Below are positions 7,098 through 15,766 of a DNA stretch of 64,000 nucleotides, in pieces (position 1 is the first letter of the stretch; each line of letters starts with the position of its first letter). Position numbers and translations under genes: made by a program. Under the pieces are notes generated by a model. The model was not told the origin of the DNA and did not search any database. It saw only the letters and a program-made list of their open reading frames with translations. Location: the NCBI RefSeq assembly GCF_002368075.1, contig NZ_AP018314.1, positions 656,271 to 720,270 of the forward strand. Reading direction: 5' to 3'. This DNA is from Sphaerospermopsis kisseleviana NIES-73 (GTDB lineage: Bacteria > Cyanobacteriota > Cyanobacteriia > Cyanobacteriales > Nostocaceae).

Positions 7098-8687
7098 TTA
7101 AAGAATATTCAGCACCCTCCTTAATAAAGCTTGATCTTCAGGTTTAGGTTTCAGACGACCATTTTCCACATCACGAATCCAACTTTGACTTTTACCTGTT
7201 AACTTTGCTAATTCTCTTTGGGAGATATTGATACTTTTGCGGGCTTGAGATACTTGTTCAGCTAATAAATTATCCGTAGTTTTGACGGTTTTTTTACTTC
7301 TCACATTACGCCGCTTTTTTTTCTCAGCATCTGCACTGATATTTTCCCATTCTGGTGGTAATTCAAAAGATAAAATCCGGGCATTCATCAACATATTCCA
7401 CTTACCACGGGGACCGCTATCTGTAAGTCGATGATCACCACCACCGTCATTGATCCAAAACTCTAAAGCCTCATCTGGATCTTCGGGAATATCAACTAAT
7501 TTTGCCCATAACGGTTGGATTTCTATGGGGTAGGTAACAGGATCAAAAATTGGCTTAACTCCAGAATGATTGAGAACTTCCAAATCATTTTCAAAAGTTC
7601 GTAATAAACGCTTACGTTCATCTCGCAATCTGGAAGCTAAGTTAATTTTTTCCTCACCATAAGCAACACGCAGTAAAGTAGGAACAGTAATCCGTTGTTC
7701 TCTACCCATCTTGGTTTTAAAAAGTAACCATAACATCAATCTGACTGCGCCTTCATGTTGCTGCCACAGACTCATAACAGTAGTTAACAGCGTTTTCGGC
7801 AGACTACCATATTGATAGAAACCAGTCCGTTCTTTACAGCCTTGTTTATTTAAAAAATGCTGCGCCCAAAGACCGGCTTTAACTTTAAATGTCAACCCAA
7901 CTAAATATTTACATCCCTGTGCATCTTCCTGAAAATGATGATGAATATCTGTTAAATGCCACAAAGGACTTTCTTTAACAGAAAAACCGGGAACTTTACC
8001 TCTTGCTTGCCAGTCAATAGAAACAACCAGAGAGCAAGCTTGTTGAACGATGTTTTTAATTAAACATAACTTGGCGGTTTTGTTGAGGTCTTTACGTTTT
8101 TCTAATCCCAAGTATGCTTCAAATTGTCGCTCATCAATTGAAAACTCTTGTTCCCAGGGTTGATCTAAAGTTGTAGCATAGGCAGCAAAAATCAGATGAA
8201 TACAAGCAGCTCGAAGATCAAGATTTTCAATTGTTGGTAAATTTTTAGCCCGGTTACTAACTTGAAATGAGTCCTGAAGCTGAAAAGAAATTGCACCCCG
8301 ACCTTGATTAACTTGTCGGCTATAGTGTAAATTACCTGCTGCATCTGTTTCCCATTGTAATGATTTACGTTGTGCTAATAAGTTGCAAGCTTCCCAAATA
8401 ACTATTGCCGAAGCAAAGGGATGATTCTTGCCATTAGAAAACAAATTAGGACTGGTAGGTTCTCGCGCTTCAACTTTGCATCTGCCTTTTTTTGCTTGCC
8501 AGGGTATGGGGGAATTTGTAGGACAAGCAATTACACATTGCGGTTCTGGATAATAACCCTCACAATTGTTACAAAGACAAGGATCAATCCAATATTCGTT
8601 ATTTTCGATTTTGATTGCACCCGTAGGACATTGGGGGCGGCAGTTATCACATCCATCGCAATTTTTGTTAGGAATTGTATAAGGCAT
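7098..8687 (-). CDS. cnfR: CnfR/PatB, ferredoxin-domain transcriptional regulator of nitrogen fixation
   Basis: A 529-residue protein. The N-terminus has two 4Fe-4S clusters (CDGCDNCRPQC from residue 10; then CLCNNCEG-x5-QCVIAC), a long central region, and a C-terminal XRE helix-turn-helix (ISQRELAKLTGKSQSWIRDV). This is the CnfR/PatB architecture: the master activator of nif genes under low oxygen, needed for heterocyst function in Anabaena. ATG 8687 has AGGAAG nine bases upstream; a TTG at 8771 would add 28 residues. It faces fdxB divergently, as I recall for all2512/asr2513 in Anabaena. Confidence 0.93.
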   Translation of the reverse strand: MPYTIPNKNCDGCDNCRPQCPTGAIKIENNEYWIDPCLCNNCEGYYPEPQCVIACPTNSPIPWQAKKGRCKVEAREPTSPNLFSNGKNHPFASAIVIWEACNLLAQRKSLQWETDAAGNLHYSRQVNQGRGAISFQLQDSFQVSNRAKNLPTIENLDLRAACIHLIFAAYATTLDQPWEQEFSIDERQFEAYLGLEKRKDLNKTAKLCLIKNIVQQACSLVVSIDWQARGKVPGFSVKESPLWHLTDIHHHFQEDAQGCKYLVGLTFKVKAGLWAQHFLNKQGCKERTGFYQYGSLPKTLLTTVMSLWQQHEGAVRLMLWLLFKTKMGREQRITVPTLLRVAYGEEKINLASRLRDERKRLLRTFENDLEVLNHSGVKPIFDPVTYPIEIQPLWAKLVDIPEDPDEALEFWINDGGGDHRLTDSGPRGKWNMLMNARILSFELPPEWENISADAEKKKRRNVRSKKTVKTTDNLLAEQVSQARKSINISQRELAKLTGKSQSWIRDVENGRLKPKPEDQALLRRVLNIL

Positions 8688-9440
8688 AAGGCTGCTTCCT
8701 AGTCTAATTGCTGAGATGTTTGGCTCAAGTCTACCCTCGATGTCTCGTCTTGATTCATAACTTGCTACCAAATTATCTCCATGACAAGATCAGTTATTCA
8801 GTTAACAGTTATTGTCTTTGAGTATTGACTGTTCACTGTTGATTTTTACCTGTCACCTCTTTGGGACTTTGAAAGTAAGGCTTCATTGCTTCTTCATTAA
8901 CTATACATTTCATAAAGATTTCGCTAAGTTTGTTCATAATGAGCTTGGAGAATTTTTTTAATATTTGTGTTCTGCTTTCACAGGAAATCTTGACAAAAAC
9001 TGTTTTTAAATAACATCATAAAAATTGGAAATTGTTTTTAATTAGTTAATGTTTAAATTCCTGTTCACTAACTGTTTACTTCTGATTGTTGATTATTTAG
9101 TATCTGCAAATACTGTCAAAATTATTACTTTAACCTTATGGACTATTTTCTACTTGTTGATTTTTGCGAAAACCTATCAATAAAAATATCAGGATATAAA
9201 TTATCTTTATCTGAAAAATAACTGGATTTTCTCTTTGAATACTAAGGATCGAGTAGAGACTTTTTTAATAAAAAATTGCATCTAGCCTAGAAAATTATTC
9301 GAGATAAATTGACATGATTTTTCAAGTCAGCAAAACTTGATAAAAAAGTTAACTTTTATCAGCAAAATGCCAAAATATTAGGCTACTATTAAGAGTAAAT
9401 CACCAAGAAAATTGTAAGCGAAATTGCTGAGGTTAGATTC
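8688..9440. other. Divergent intergenic region between cnfR and fdxB
   Basis: About 750 bp, AT-rich and free of convincing genes. It must hold the promoters of cnfR and fdxB. I see no confident operator; a nif-type or CnfR site would be expected on the fdxB side. Confidence 0.6.
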
Positions 9441-9734
9441 ATGGCAACATTAACAGGATTGACATTTGGCGGTAAGTCTTGGACACCTAAATTTGTTACA
9501 GAAATTGACAAGGATAAATGTATTGGTTGTGGCAGATGTATTAAAGTATGTGGTTACACAGTTTTAGGGTTGATGGCATTGAATGAAGAAGGTGAATTTG
9601 TAGAAGATGAAGATGATGAAGAAATTGAACGCAAGGTGATGGTAGTTGCTCACCCAGAAAACTGTATTGGTTGTGAAGCTTGTTCTCGCATTTGTCCCAA
9701 AAATTGTTATTCCCATACAACATTAGACCAGTAA
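9441..9734 (+). CDS. fdxB: Ferredoxin III, nif-specific (FdxB)
   Basis: A 97-residue ferredoxin with two 4Fe-4S motifs: C27-x2-C-x2-C-x3-C ([11 protein letters not shown]) and C75-x2-C-x2-C-x3-C ([11 protein letters not shown]). An acidic linker lies between them. The start [20 protein letters not shown] is typical of the nif-specific FdxB family found in nif clusters and beside cnfR. It probably donates electrons to nitrogenase or its assembly in heterocysts. Position next to cnfR and the cox operon supports heterocyst expression. Confidence 0.92.
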   Translation: MATLTGLTFGGKSWTPKFVTEIDKDKCIGCGRCIKVCGYTVLGLMALNEEGEFVEDEDDEEIERKVMVVAHPENCIGCEACSRICPKNCYSHTTLDQ

Positions 9735-10360
9735 TACCTATGGGCATCAACTACAGTCAGTAAGTTACAAGGAGAAAAGAAATTGTTTAACTCCTGACAT
9801 CAGCATCACTGATTGATGAAAGTTCATTTAGAGGGGAATACTCAATCCTTACCTAACTTTGCCTAATTAGTTAAAAAAATATTAAAAATTTTAGGATTAA
9901 CAAAAACATAGATTTAAACTTGTTAGGGTTCATTACCTTAATGATAAAATTATGGTGATTTTAATGAGAAGTTCACCAAAAGCTAAAATCCCATGACTGA
10001 TTAATTCTGTTGCCATAATTAATCATAAAAAAGGCTAATTGTATATAAATTGGGTTTTTGAGTCAAGGTAAACAGGAGAAAAAATATAATTTGTAATATT
10101 TTTGTAATATTTGTGAGCAAGATGTGAAAAAAATCTGGAAGTTTACCCAATTTTGATGACTTACAAGTTAGAACGGTAATAAGTAAAAATTGAGGAGTCA
10201 GGAGTCAGGAAAAAAGGTGACAGGTGACAGGTGACAGGTGACAGGTGACAGTAAGAAGAGAATGGTATCTCATTTTCAAGAATGAATTTTTCTTCTTCTA
10301 GGACCCATACCCGACACCCGACTTCCACTGATAATTGTTAATTGATAAAGAGCAGGTAGT
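9735..10360. other. Intergenic region with heptamer arrays upstream of coxB
   Basis: No gene seen. It contains GGTGACA repeated five times (10216-10250) and GAGTCAG repeats just before (10196-10209). The array lies about 110 bp before the coxB start, so it sits in or near the 5' leader. The remainder is AT-rich leader. Confidence 0.6.
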
Positions 10361-11341
10361 ATGCAAAAAGTTCCTGTGTCATTGTGGACACTATTAGCGG
10401 GGATGTTCATTGCCCCTATTAGTATTTGGATAGGTCAACATCATCATTTATTACCAGAACAAGCATCACAACAAGCGCCTTTGGTGGACGGCTTTTTTAA
10501 TGTCATGTTTACCATTGCGATCGCACTATTTTTAATAGTCGAAGGCACAATCTTAATTTTCCTATTTGTCTACCGTCGTCGTACTGGAGACAATAGTGAT
10601 GGTGTACCGATAGAAGGCAACTTAGCATTAGAAATATTTTGGACAGCTATTCCCAGTGTCATTGTCATTGGTTTAGGTATCTACAGCGTAGATGTTTATA
10701 ACCAAATGGGAGGTTTAGAACCGGGTACTCATCCTCATCATGTTGCTCATGTTTCTGGTACGGCAATGGCAGCTAGTATGAATGATAATTCTCAATCTCA
10801 ATCTTTAGCTGCTCCTAATATTGGCATCGGTGCAAGTCCCCAAACTAAAAATAAACCAGCAGACTTGGTAGTTGATGTTAAAGGAATACAATTTGCGTGG
10901 TTATTTAACTATCCTGAAACCGGCATAGTTGCTGGAGAACTTCATGTTCCCGTCGGTGCAGATGTGCAGTTAAATTTATCCGCAGATGATGTTATTCATT
11001 CCTTCTGGGTTCCCCAATTTCGGTTAAAACAAGATGCAATTCCTGGTGTACCCACAGAACTAAGATTTGTAGCTACAAAACCAGGTGTTTATCCCGTAGT
11101 TTGTGCAGAATTATGTGGTGGTTATCATGGTTCAATGCGGACACAAGTTGTAGTTCACAGTCCGGAAGATTTTAATAACTGGTTAACCGAAAATCAGTTG
11201 GCACAAAAACAAGAACCACAGCAAATTATAGCAGTCAATCCTGATAATTTATCACCTTCTGAATTTCTTGAACCTTATGTTCAGGAAATGGGAATAAATG
11301 CAGAGAATATGCAGTCATTAGTAGAAGAAGGGAATAGGTAA
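10361..11341 (+). CDS. coxB: Cytochrome c oxidase subunit II
   Basis: A 326-residue protein with two N-terminal membrane helices (about residues 6-24 and 44-70) and a periplasmic or lumenal cupredoxin domain. The CuA ligands are visible in CAELCGGYHGSM: C248, C252, H256, M259, with an upstream H in DVIHSFWVP. It accepts electrons from cytochrome c6 or plastocyanin. It heads coxB-coxA-coxC. Next to cnfR/fdxB, this is probably the heterocyst-type cox2 operon that removes oxygen to protect nitrogenase. The coding end runs into a heptamer array. Confidence 0.95.
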   Translation: MQKVPVSLWTLLAGMFIAPISIWIGQHHHLLPEQASQQAPLVDGFFNVMFTIAIALFLIVEGTILIFLFVYRRRTGDNSDGVPIEGNLALEIFWTAIPSVIVIGLGIYSVDVYNQMGGLEPGTHPHHVAHVSGTAMAASMNDNSQSQSLAAPNIGIGASPQTKNKPADLVVDVKGIQFAWLFNYPETGIVAGELHVPVGADVQLNLSADDVIHSFWVPQFRLKQDAIPGVPTELRFVATKPGVYPVVCAELCGGYHGSMRTQVVVHSPEDFNNWLTENQLAQKQEPQQIIAVNPDNLSPSEFLEPYVQEMGINAENMQSLVEEGNR

Positions 11342-11387
11342 TAGGTAATAGGTAATAGGTAATAGGTAATAGGTAATAGGTAATAGG
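11334..11387 (+). repeat. Heptamer array TAGGTAA covering the coxB stop
   Basis: AATAGGT/TAGGTAA is repeated about seven times, and the coxB stop codon is part of the first unit (ggg aat agg taa). Since seven is not divisible by three and each unit can supply a stop, length changes here move the stop by at most a few codons. Confidence 0.8.
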
Positions 11388-11450
11388 AAAGAAATGATCT
11401 GATGATTTATTCTTAATTATCCTGACTCCTGACTCCTGTACGGGCGAAGT

Positions 11451-11578
11451 AGGGGCGAAGCATTCGGAAAATAACCTGTGATCAAAATTGATAATTTATA
11501 GCCCGAATGCTTCGCCCTTACAGGAAAATAGCCTTTTCATAAAATTGATAATTTGTCATCCGAATGCTTCGCCCCTAC
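11451..11578. repeat. Inverted GCGAAGCATTCGG repeats
   Basis: GGGGCGAAGCATTCGG (11451-11467) is answered by two inverted copies (CCGAATGCTTCGCCC at 11502 and CCGAATGCTTCGCCCC at 11560). The arms can form alternative hairpins between coxB and coxA. The same word occurs in the elements at 38266 and 51968. Confidence 0.65.
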
Positions 11579-11650
11579 GACTCCTGACTCCTAACTCCTG
11601 ACTTCTGAAAATCCAAAATCTAAAATCTAAAATCTAAAATCCAAAATCGC

Positions 11651-13330
11651 ATGACCCAAACAGAATTTTCACCCAACATACCACCAGATAATAGTCAACA
11701 AAAGACTTTACTGGTTGCCCATACTCAACATCTCCAAGCTTGGAAATGGTATGATTATTTCACCTTTAATATTGATCACAAAGTGATTGGTATTCAATAT
11801 TTGGTGACAGCATTTATATTTTATTTAATTGGTGGTTTGATGGCCGTGGCTATCCGCACCGAGTTAGCCACACCAGACTCCGACTTACTTGATCCAAATC
11901 TGTATAATGCCTTCATGACAAATCACGGAACAATCATGATCTTTCTCTGGATTGTTCCTAGCGCGATCGGTGGTTTTGGTAATTATTTAGTACCCTTAAT
12001 GGTAGGTGCTAGAGATATGGCATTTCCTAAATTAAATGCCATTGCTTTTTGGTTAAACCCCCCCGCAGGATTACTATTATTAGGTAGCTTCTTTTTCGGT
12101 GGTTCTCAATCTGGATGGACAGCTTACCCACCACTAAGTTTAATCACCGCTAACACCGCGCAAACAATGTGGATATTAGCGATAGTCTTAGTAGGAACAT
12201 CCTCAATTTTAGGATCAATAAACTTCGTCATCACCATTTTAATGATGAAAGTTCCCAGCATGAAATGGGATCAAATTCCTTTATTTTGTTGGGCAATTTT
12301 AGCAACATCCATCCTGGCACTTTTATCTACACCAGTCTTAGCAGCAGGATTAATTTTACTGCTGTTTGATATTAACTTTGGTACATCATTCTTCAAACCA
12401 GATGCAGGTGGTAACGTCATTATTTACCAACATTTATTCTGGTTTTATTCCCACCCCGCAGTTTATTTAATGATCCTGCCAATTTTCGGGATCATGTCAG
12501 AAGTAATTCCCGTTCATGCACGAAAACCGATATTTGGATATAAAGCGATCGCCTATTCCAGCGTTGCTATTTGCGTCGTTGGTTTATTCGTTTGGGTACA
12601 CCATATGTTCACAAGTGGAACACCCGGATGGATGCGAATGTTCTTCACCATTTCCACATTAATAGTAGCCGTTCCCACAGGAGTCAAAATATTCGGTTGG
12701 GTGGCAACTTTATGGGGTGGAAAAATTCGGTTTACCAGCGCCATGTTATTCGCCATTGGTTTATTATCAATGTTCGTCATGGGTGGTTTAAGCGGCGTAA
12801 CAATGGGAACAGCACCCTTTGACGTTCACGTTCACGATACCTATTATGTAGTGGGACATTTCCACTACGTTTTATTTGGTGGTTCAGTCTTTGGAATTTA
12901 CGCCGGAATCTATCATTGGTTCCCCAAAATCACCGGCAGAATGATCAACGAAACCTGGGGAAGAGTTCACTTTGCTCTCACATTTATTGGCACAAACTTA
13001 ACATTTTTACCCATGCACGAACTTGGATTACAAGGAATGCCACGCCGAGTTGCCATGTATGACCCCCAATTTACCAGCTTAAACCAACTTTGCACCATCG
13101 GCGCATTCATTTTGGGTATTTCCGTCATTCCCTTCGCTTACAACATCATTAATAGCTGGCTAAAAGGAGAATTTGCAGGAGATAACCCCTGGGAAGCATT
13201 GAGCTTAGAATGGACCACCAGTTCCCCACCAATAATTGAAAACTGGGAAGTTTTACCCGTAGTCACTCATGGTCCTTATGACTATGGCCATAACCATGAT
13301 AAATCATCAGTAACAGAGACTGTAGCTTAA
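11651..13330 (+). CDS. coxA: Cytochrome c oxidase subunit I
   Basis: A 559-residue haem-copper oxidase core with about twelve membrane helices. Visible landmarks are the low-spin haem His region (NAFMTNHGTIMIFLW), the CuB/Tyr helix (SHPAVYLMILPIFG, H-P-x2-Y), the CuB His pair (VWVHHMFTSG) and the haem a3 and a ligands (YYVVGHFHYVLFGG). This is an A-type proton-pumping oxidase. The start follows AAAATC repeats without a clear ribosome site, so it may rely on coupling or an A-rich leader. It lies between coxB and coxC. Confidence 0.97.
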   Translation: MTQTEFSPNIPPDNSQQKTLLVAHTQHLQAWKWYDYFTFNIDHKVIGIQYLVTAFIFYLIGGLMAVAIRTELATPDSDLLDPNLYNAFMTNHGTIMIFLWIVPSAIGGFGNYLVPLMVGARDMAFPKLNAIAFWLNPPAGLLLLGSFFFGGSQSGWTAYPPLSLITANTAQTMWILAIVLVGTSSILGSINFVITILMMKVPSMKWDQIPLFCWAILATSILALLSTPVLAAGLILLLFDINFGTSFFKPDAGGNVIIYQHLFWFYSHPAVYLMILPIFGIMSEVIPVHARKPIFGYKAIAYSSVAICVVGLFVWVHHMFTSGTPGWMRMFFTISTLIVAVPTGVKIFGWVATLWGGKIRFTSAMLFAIGLLSMFVMGGLSGVTMGTAPFDVHVHDTYYVVGHFHYVLFGGSVFGIYAGIYHWFPKITGRMINETWGRVHFALTFIGTNLTFLPMHELGLQGMPRRVAMYDPQFTSLNQLCTIGAFILGISVIPFAYNIINSWLKGEFAGDNPWEALSLEWTTSSPPIIENWEVLPVVTHGPYDYGHNHDKSSVTETVA

Positions 13331-13430
13331 AACTTAGAGGTACGCGAAGGTAAGCAGAGTATTTTAAAACTAATTCTTTGCGCCTTTGCGTCTTTGCGTG
13401 AGACAAATCAGAATTTATTAGGAAAATAGC

Positions 13431-14027
13431 ATGACAGCAATTACAACCAGCGAAAATCACACCAGTGAACACGAACAACACCCAGATTTAAGAGTTTGGG
13501 GACTATTAACTTTTTTAATTTCTGAATCATTAATGTTTGGTGGATTTTTTGCCACCTACTTATTTTTTAAAGGTACTACCGCAGTCTGGCCACCAGAAGG
13601 AACAGAAGTAGAATTATTAGTACCCACCATTAACACCATCATCCTCGTTTCTAGTAGTTTTATCATTCATTTCGGTGATAAAGCAATCAAAAAAAATAGC
13701 GTTGGTTGGATGCGGTTTTGGTACTTCATTACTTTTTTAATGGGTGCAGTATTTCTAGTAGGGCAAGTTTATGAATACATGAACTTAGGTTATGGTTTAA
13801 CTACCAATGTTTTCGCTAACTGCTTTTATTTAATGACAGGTTTTCACGGACTTCATGTATTTGTGGGACTGTTATTAATTTTAGGTGTTTTTGTGCGGTC
13901 TTTCGGTCCAAATCATTATAATTCCATGCAACATACTGGCATTGAAATGGCGGAAATTTACTGGCACTTTGTTGATATAATTTGGATTATTCTTTTTACT
14001 TTGGTTTATCTGATGAATGCTTTTTAA
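13431..14027 (+). CDS. coxC: Cytochrome c oxidase subunit III
   Basis: A 198-residue membrane protein with about five helices, the short form usual in cyanobacteria. Landmarks are WGLLTFLISESLMFGGFFAT at the start, NCFYLMTGFHGLHVFVGLLL in the middle and EIYWHFVDIIWIILF at the end, the last being diagnostic of CoxC. It completes the cox operon, about 100 bp after coxA; the ATG is preceded by TTAGGAAAAT. It ends near GTAATGG repeats. Confidence 0.95.
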   Translation: MTAITTSENHTSEHEQHPDLRVWGLLTFLISESLMFGGFFATYLFFKGTTAVWPPEGTEVELLVPTINTIILVSSSFIIHFGDKAIKKNSVGWMRFWYFITFLMGAVFLVGQVYEYMNLGYGLTTNVFANCFYLMTGFHGLHVFVGLLLILGVFVRSFGPNHYNSMQHTGIEMAEIYWHFVDIIWIILFTLVYLMNAF

Positions 14028-14117
14028 GTTGGTAATGGGTAATGGGTAATGGTTAATTATTAACTCTTTACCTTTTACCTGATTATACATCTTTCACAAC
14101 TGTGAAAACATCATCCA

Positions 14118-14164
14118 ATCACATCCTGTAAATCCTTAAATCCTGGACATCCTGATTCTGACAA
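14118..14164 (-). repeat. 45-bp interspersed repeat copy
   Basis: Copy of the family described at 226-694, between coxC and the Uma2 gene. Confidence 0.8.
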
Positions 14165-14219
14165 TTAGCCGTAATTCTGCTATAATCATAATGACTTCAA
14201 TATAATCGGTGACAGTATA

Positions 14220-14789
14220 ATGATTACCACTGTTGAGCGTCGTTATAGTTTAGATGAATATCGCGCCATTGAAGAAAAAGCTGAAACACGCAATGAGTAT
14301 CATGATGGAGAAATTGTACCAATGCCAGGAGGATCACTCAACCACAGCCGTATCGGTGGTAATATTTTTGCATTTCTAAAATTTCTGCTCCGTGATAGTC
14401 AGTTTGAGCCAATTAATAGTGATTTACGGTTATGGATTCCTGAATATAAACGCGGATTATATCCAGATGTGATGGTTTTTGATGGTGAACCACAATTAAA
14501 TGAAAATCGCAATGATGAAGTTTTAAATCCTACTTTAATTATAGAAGTATTATCCCCTTCGACGGCAGATTATGACCGACAAAGTAAGTTTAGAATGTAT
14601 CGTTCAATTAGCAGTTTTTGTGAATATTTATTAGTTGAACAAGACGAAGTTTTTATAGAAAAATACAGTAAACTGTCTCAAGGTTGGTTATTCAGTGATT
14701 TTAATAATTTAGAAAAATCTATTTCTTTAGAGTCAATTGGGGTTGAATTACCGATAGCAGAAATTTATCGCGGTGTTGTTTTTGATTAG
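14220..14789 (+). CDS. Uma2 family endonuclease-like protein (DUF820)
   Basis: A 189-residue protein of the DUF820/Uma2 family, restriction-endonuclease fold, expanded in cyanobacteria. Visible signs are YSLDEYRAIEEKAETRNEYH near the start, then YPDVMVFDGE and NPTLIIEVLSPSTADYDRQSKF; the D and E-x-LSPST supply the PD-(D/E)XK metal site. The family's biological role is not settled. It is possibly followed by DUF29 in one transcription unit, with a hairpin between them. Confidence 0.85.
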   Translation: MITTVERRYSLDEYRAIEEKAETRNEYHDGEIVPMPGGSLNHSRIGGNIFAFLKFLLRDSQFEPINSDLRLWIPEYKRGLYPDVMVFDGEPQLNENRNDEVLNPTLIIEVLSPSTADYDRQSKFRMYRSISSFCEYLLVEQDEVFIEKYSKLSQGWLFSDFNNLEKSISLESIGVELPIAEIYRGVVFD

Positions 14790-14850
14790 ATCCCCGACTT
14801 CTCAGATCAATCCTCTAATTCACGATAAAGTTATCAAAGGAGTCGGGGAT
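14790..14850 (+). terminator. Long-loop hairpin after Uma2 gene
   Basis: ATCCCCGACT and AGTCGGGGAT are perfect partners separated by a roughly 40-base loop, starting at the base after the Uma2 stop. It looks like a copy of the 6937 hairpin with an expanded loop. Confidence 0.4.
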
Positions 14851-14879
14851 ATTGGAGTTAAAAATATGAGAGAAAGATT

Positions 14880-15335
14880 ATGAAAACCACATTACCAAAT
14901 TTATCAGAATCTCTCTACAACCAAGATTTTCATCTTTGGGTAGAATCAACTATCAAAATATTACAACAAAAAAGATTTGATAAGTTAGATATCGAAAATT
15001 TAATTGCTGAAATAGAAAGCATGGGGAATAATGATAAAAAATCAGTTAAAAGTAACCTGAGAATTTTATTAATGCACTTACTCAAATGGCAATATCAACC
15101 AGAAAAAAGGACAAATAGCTGGCGTACAACAATTAAAGAACATCGTAACAGATTAGAGGATGATTTTGCAGATAGTCCTAGTTTAAGGAATTACTATTTA
15201 GAAATATTCAATGAATGTTATCAAAAAGCGAGAGACTTAGCTGCTTCAGAAACAGGTTTATCTATATCTGTGTTTCCTGGGGAATGTCCTTTTAATACTG
15301 ACTTGGTTCTCAAATCTGATTTTTTACCAGAATAA
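14880..15335 (+). CDS. DUF29 family protein
   Basis: A 151-residue helical protein with the DUF29 signature: YNQDFHLWVESTIKILQQKR, then LIAEIESMGNNDKKSVKSNL, LLKWQYQPEKRTNSW and a closing CPFNTD-LxxFLPE. DUF29 proteins are very common in cyanobacteria, often near toxin-antitoxin genes or Uma2 nucleases. Their function is unknown; four-helix bundle folds are expected. The length is normal and complete. Confidence 0.9.
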   Translation: MKTTLPNLSESLYNQDFHLWVESTIKILQQKRFDKLDIENLIAEIESMGNNDKKSVKSNLRILLMHLLKWQYQPEKRTNSWRTTIKEHRNRLEDDFADSPSLRNYYLEIFNECYQKARDLAASETGLSISVFPGECPFNTDLVLKSDFLPE

Positions 15336-15766
15336 GATGCAGGTTTTTACTAATATTTTCAACACCCAAAATGTGTCTTCTGGGATTATAAGCCAAAACA
15401 TGGGTTAGGCGTTTCTGTGCATTGATACCAACATTCTCGCATTTAAAGTGAATGTTTGAGTGGTTTATTTGACACACTACCTTTGATTTTGCCACTCTTC
15501 AGATGTACGGAATCTGTTCAAAATTCCAATAGGAGTCCTATATTTATTTATTGTGACATTAATCTCAGTTCAGACTCACTTGGTTAATAATAAATCTTAT
15601 TATTGACAAAAAAGACAAAATCATAATTTATTATGGGAGAATTACTATCAAAACTGGGTTAATAATTATTTTTGACCAATAATTTCCAATTTCCATAATT
15701 TCTGGATTGTCAAAAGCCTACTTAAAATTCCGGCTAATCAATCTAAAATCTAAAATCTAAAATCGA
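15336..15766. other. Intergenic region, no confident gene
   Basis: About 430 bp. A 61-codon frame on the minus strand (15310-15495; VCQINHSNIHFKCENVGINA) has a faint look of a transposase or zinc-ribbon remnant, but the Cys spacing is not conserved. ATCTAAA heptamers (15741-15763) precede the methyltransferase start. Confidence 0.4.

Noticed and set aside
15310..15495. Transposase remnant on the minus strand
   Set aside because: Only a vague resemblance (HFKCENVGI); the Cys spacing and flanking ends do not support it.
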